The notes beneath the pieces are model-generated. The model was not told the DNA's origin. It searched no databases and saw only the letters and a program-made list of their open reading frames with translations. Positions 61,382 through 64,000 of a stretch of DNA of 64,000 bases are shown here, piece by piece; position 1 is the first letter of the stretch, and every line of letters starts with the position of its first letter. The stretch comes from an uncultured Erythrobacter sp. (GTDB taxonomy: Bacteria > Pseudomonadota > Alphaproteobacteria > Sphingomonadales > Sphingomonadaceae). The stretch covers positions 1-64,000 of the forward strand of contig CANLVN010000001.1 in assembly GCA_947494705.1 (NCBI GenBank), written 5' to 3'. The position numbers and the translations under genes are program-made.

Positions 61382-64000
61382 GCCTTCAGAGCGGCCTGCG
61401 CCGCCGCGAGCCGTGCGATCGGCACGCGATAGGGCGAAGCGCTGACGTAATCGAGACCCACTTCTTCGCAGAACGCGATGCTGGCCGGGTCACCGCCATG
61501 CTCGCCGCAGATGCCGAGCTTGATCTCGGGACGGGTTGCCCGGCCCCTCTCGACCGCCATTTCGACCAGTTGACCCACGCCATCGACATCGAGGCTGACG
61601 AACGGGTCGCGCGCGAATATGCCCTTTTCCACGTAAGGCGCGAGGAAGCGCGAGGAATCGTCGCGGCTTACGCCTAGCGTCGTCTGGGTCAGGTCGTTGG
61701 TGCCAAAGCTGAAGAATGCGCCTTCTTCGGCGATCTCTCCAGCCATCAGCGCGGCGCGCGGCAGTTCGATCATGGTGCCGACCAGATAGGGCACCTCACG
61801 GTTCTTCTCGGCAAACACCTCGGCGGCGACCCTTTCGACCAGCGCGCGCAGGATCTGGAGTTCGCGCTTCGTCGCGACCAGCGGGATCATCACTTCGGGT
61901 ATCGGTGCCTGTCCCGAAGACGCCGCCACATCGCACGCCGCCTCGAATATGGCACGCGCCTGCATTTCGTAGATCTCTGGATATGTGATGCCTAGGCGGC
62001 ACCCGCGATGACCCAGCATCGGGTTGAACTCGTGTAGCTCGCCCGCGCGCCGCTTCAGGTGATCGACGCCAAGCCCGGTCGCGTCGGCCAGCTCGGCAAA
62101 CTCTGCATCCTGTGTCGGCAGGAATTCGTGCAGCGGCGGGTCCAGCAGGCGGATCGTGCAGGGCAGCCCCGCCATTGCCTCGAAGATGCCGGTGAAGTCG
62201 GCCCGCTGTTCGGGCAGCAACACTTCGAGCGCCTTGCGACGCCCGCGCTCGTCATCGGCGAGGATCATCTGGCGCACCGCGCTGATCCGCGAGGCATCGA
62301 AGAACATGTGCTCGGTCCGGCACAACCCGATCCCCTCCGCCCCGAACTGGCGCGCCATTGCGCAGTCGGCGGGGGTCTCTGCGTTGGTACGCACTCTCAT
62401 GCGGCGGCAGGCATCGGCCCAATCCATCAGCGTTGCGAAGTCGCCGACAAGCTCAGGCTCGATCGTCGGGACGATGCCGAGCATGACTTGCCCGTTTGCC
62501 CCGTCGAGCGTGATCTCGTCGCCTTCCTTCAGCTCGCTCTCACCGATGCGCAGGGTGCGCGCCTTGCGGTCGATGGTGACGCCGCTTGCGCCGGAGACGC
62601 ACGGACGCCCCATACCGCGCGCGACCACCGCAGCGTGGCTCGTCATACCGCCGCGTGCGGTCAGGATGCCCTGCGCGGCGTGCATGCCGTGAATGTCTTC
62701 GGGGCTGGTTTCGACCCGGACCAGGATCACCTTGTCGCCGCGGTTGGCCCATTGCTCGGCCGTGTCTGCGTCGAGCACGATCTTGCCCGCCGCCGCGCCC
62801 GGCGATGCGGGCAGGCCCTTGGTCAGCACGTTGCGCTCGGCATCGGGGTCGAGCGTCGGGTGCAGCAGCTGGTCGAGCGCCATGGGGTCGACCCGCGCTA
62901 CCGCGTCCTCTCGCGTAATCAGCCCTTCGGCTTCCATGTCGACCGCCATCTTGAGCGCGGCCTTCGCGGTGCGCTTGCCCGTGCGCGTCTGGAGCATCCA
63001 CAGCTTGCCGCGTTCAACGGTGAACTCGATGTCCTGCATGTCCTTGTAGTGACCTTCGAGCAGGTCGAACACGCGCGCCAGTTCCTCATACGCGTCCGGC
63101 AGCGCTTCTTCCATCGAGAGCGGTTTGGCGCCTGCCTCCTCGCGCGATGCCTTGGTCAGGTATTGCGGCGTGCGGATGCCGGCGACCACGTCCTCGCCCT
63201 GCGCGTTGATCAGGTACTCGCCGTAATAGGCGCGCTTGCCGGTCGACGGGTCGCGGGTGAAGGCCACGCCGGTGGCGCTGGTATCGCCCATATTGCCAAA
63301 GACCATTGCCTGGACATTGACCGCTGTGCCCCAATCGGCAGGGATGTCGTTGAGGCGTCGGTAGACCTTTGCGCGGTCGGAATCCCAGCTGCCGAAGACC
63401 GCCGCGATTGCGCCCCACATCTGCTCGTTCACGTCCTGCGGGAACGGCTTGCCCTGCTCTTCCTCGACGATCCGCTTGAACTGGCCGACGATGCCTTTCC
63501 AGTCATCGGCGCTCAGTTCGGTGTCGTTGAAGAAGCCGTTGTCTTCCTTGGTAATCTCCAGCGCTTCCTCGAACAGGCCATGGTCGAGGCCGAGTACCAC
63601 GTCCGAGTACATCTGGATGAAGCGGCGATAGCTGTCCCAGGCAAACCGCTCGTCTTCCGAAGTTGTCGCCAGCCCCTGAACCGTTTCGTCGTTGAGGCCG
63701 AGGTTGAGGACGGTGTCCATCATGCCCGGCATCGACACCCGCGCGCCCGACCGGACCGAGACCAGCAATGGGTCGCTTGCATCGCCAAAGCTCTTGCCCA
63801 CCGCCTTTTCGATATGGGTCAGCGCTTCGGCCACTTCGGCCTTCAGCTCTTCGCGAAAGGCTTCGCCTTCCTGCAGGTAGCGCACACTCTCTTCGGTGGT
63901 GATGGTGAAGCCGGGGGGCACTGGCAGCCCGATGCTCGCCATTTCCGCAAGGTTCGCGCCCTTTCCGCCGGTGACCGTCTTGTCGCGCTGGCGCGGATCG
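61378..64000 (-). CDS. ppdK: Pyruvate, phosphate dikinase (5' part cut off by the window edge)
   Basis: The open frame runs from 61378 past 64000, so only the first few residues are missing. It shows KTVTGGKGANLAEMASIGLP at the right edge, LLQTRTGKRTAKAALKMAVD, the phosphohistidine loop ARGGMTSHAAVVARGMGRPC, GIGLCRTEHMF and the PEP site KLGICGEHGGDPASIAFCEE. PPDK interconverts pyruvate, ATP and phosphate with PEP, AMP and pyrophosphate in gluconeogenic or mixed metabolism. Its length and domain order fit a normal full-length enzyme. Confidence 0.96.
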   Translation of the reverse strand, partial: DPRQRDKTVTGGKGANLAEMASIGLPVPPGFTITTEESVRYLQEGEAFREELKAEVAEALTHIEKAVGKSFGDASDPLLVSVRSGARVSMPGMMDTVLNLGLNDETVQGLATTSEDERFAWDSYRRFIQMYSDVVLGLDHGLFEEALEITKEDNGFFNDTELSADDWKGIVGQFKRIVEEEQGKPFPQDVNEQMWGAIAAVFGSWDSDRAKVYRRLNDIPADWGTAVNVQAMVFGNMGDTSATGVAFTRDPSTGKRAYYGEYLINAQGEDVVAGIRTPQYLTKASREEAGAKPLSMEEALPDAYEELARVFDLLEGHYKDMQDIEFTVERGKLWMLQTRTGKRTAKAALKMAVDMEAEGLITREDAVARVDPMALDQLLHPTLDPDAERNVLTKGLPASPGAAAGKIVLDADTAEQWANRGDKVILVRVETSPEDIHGMHAAQGILTARGGMTSHAAVVARGMGRPCVSGASGVTIDRKARTLRIGESELKEGDEITLDGANGQVMLGIVPTIEPELVGDFATLMDWADACRRMRVRTNAETPADCAMARQFGAEGIGLCRTEHMFFDASRISAVRQMILADDERGRRKALEVLLPEQRADFTGIFEAMAGLPCTIRLLDPPLHEFLPTQDAEFAELADATGLGVDHLKRRAGELHEFNPMLGHRGCRLGITYPEIYEMQARAIFEAACDVAASSGQAPIPEVMIPLVATKRELQILRALVERVAAEVFAEKNREVPYLVGTMIELPRAALMAGEIAEEGAFFSFGTNDLTQTTLGVSRDDSSRFLAPYVEKGIFARDPFVSLDVDGVGQLVEMAVERGRATRPEIKLGICGEHGGDPASIAFCEEVGLDYVSASPYRVPIARLAAAQAALKA

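Overview
The window is a densely packed, high-GC bacterial chromosome segment. The proteins look like those of a marine sphingomonad, most probably a member of the Erythrobacteraceae (Erythrobacter, Qipengyuania or Altererythrobacter type). This is inferred from protein style and gene order (a PDH E2 with lpd downstream, phaR next to proS, rph divergent from hrcA-grpE, hemW followed by a tyrosine recombinase); no database search was possible. I see no rRNA, tRNA, CRISPR array, insertion sequence or prophage. Most genes are core metabolism, translation, proteostasis and envelope functions.

Layout. 1-3519 (minus): pyruvate dehydrogenase E2, three small membrane-protein genes, a hotdog acyl-CoA thioesterase and the start of lpd. 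3681-8483: a universal stress protein, a peroxiredoxin-like protein, RNase R and a secreted M28 peptidase. 8529-15945 (minus): an archaeal/eukaryotic-type ProRS, PhaR, alanine racemase, an MHS-family transporter with an unusual insert, a NifU-like protein, CvpA and RadA. 16047-19294: a patatin-like phospholipase converging on a secreted metallo-beta-lactamase-fold enzyme. 19344-26388: dnaJ and dnaK behind a clear heat-shock sigma (RpoH) promoter, a PCu(A)C-type lipoprotein, an HExxH protein, grpE and hrcA. 26461-30986: rph, rdgB, a CAP-domain protein, hemW, xerC and a DUF4168 protein. 31067-37938: DedA, a small orphan ORF, gshB, yraN, rsmI, an LpoA-like lipoprotein and parE.

37992-45390 holds the most accessory-looking genes: an ECF sigma factor coupled to a membrane protein, a secreted serine hydrolase related to class A beta-lactamases, a MoxR ATPase, a GFA protein, a soluble chemotaxis receptor with its apparent sensor domain at the C-terminus, a VWA protein that probably partners MoxR, and a DUF817 protein. 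45439-48452 holds a 547-residue curlin-repeat protein (a probable amyloid) and a NamZ-like DUF1343 protein. 48531-56457 holds TspO, a DOMON-like protein, tyrS, a PilZ protein, an MFS exporter, cysK and a secreted TPR-CHAT protein. 56606-64000 holds an acyl-CoA dehydrogenase, a MerR regulator, hisI, an apparently structured non-coding region with a terminator (about 59660-59792), comF, a methyltransferase and the 3' part of ppdK.

The points most worth a second look are the candidate structured RNA near 59.7 kb, the orphan curlin-repeat protein, the secreted CHAT protein, the tandem E3-binding domains in E2, the sigma/membrane-protein/serine-hydrolase cluster, the chemotaxis receptor with reversed domain order, and the probable PhaR operator palindromes.
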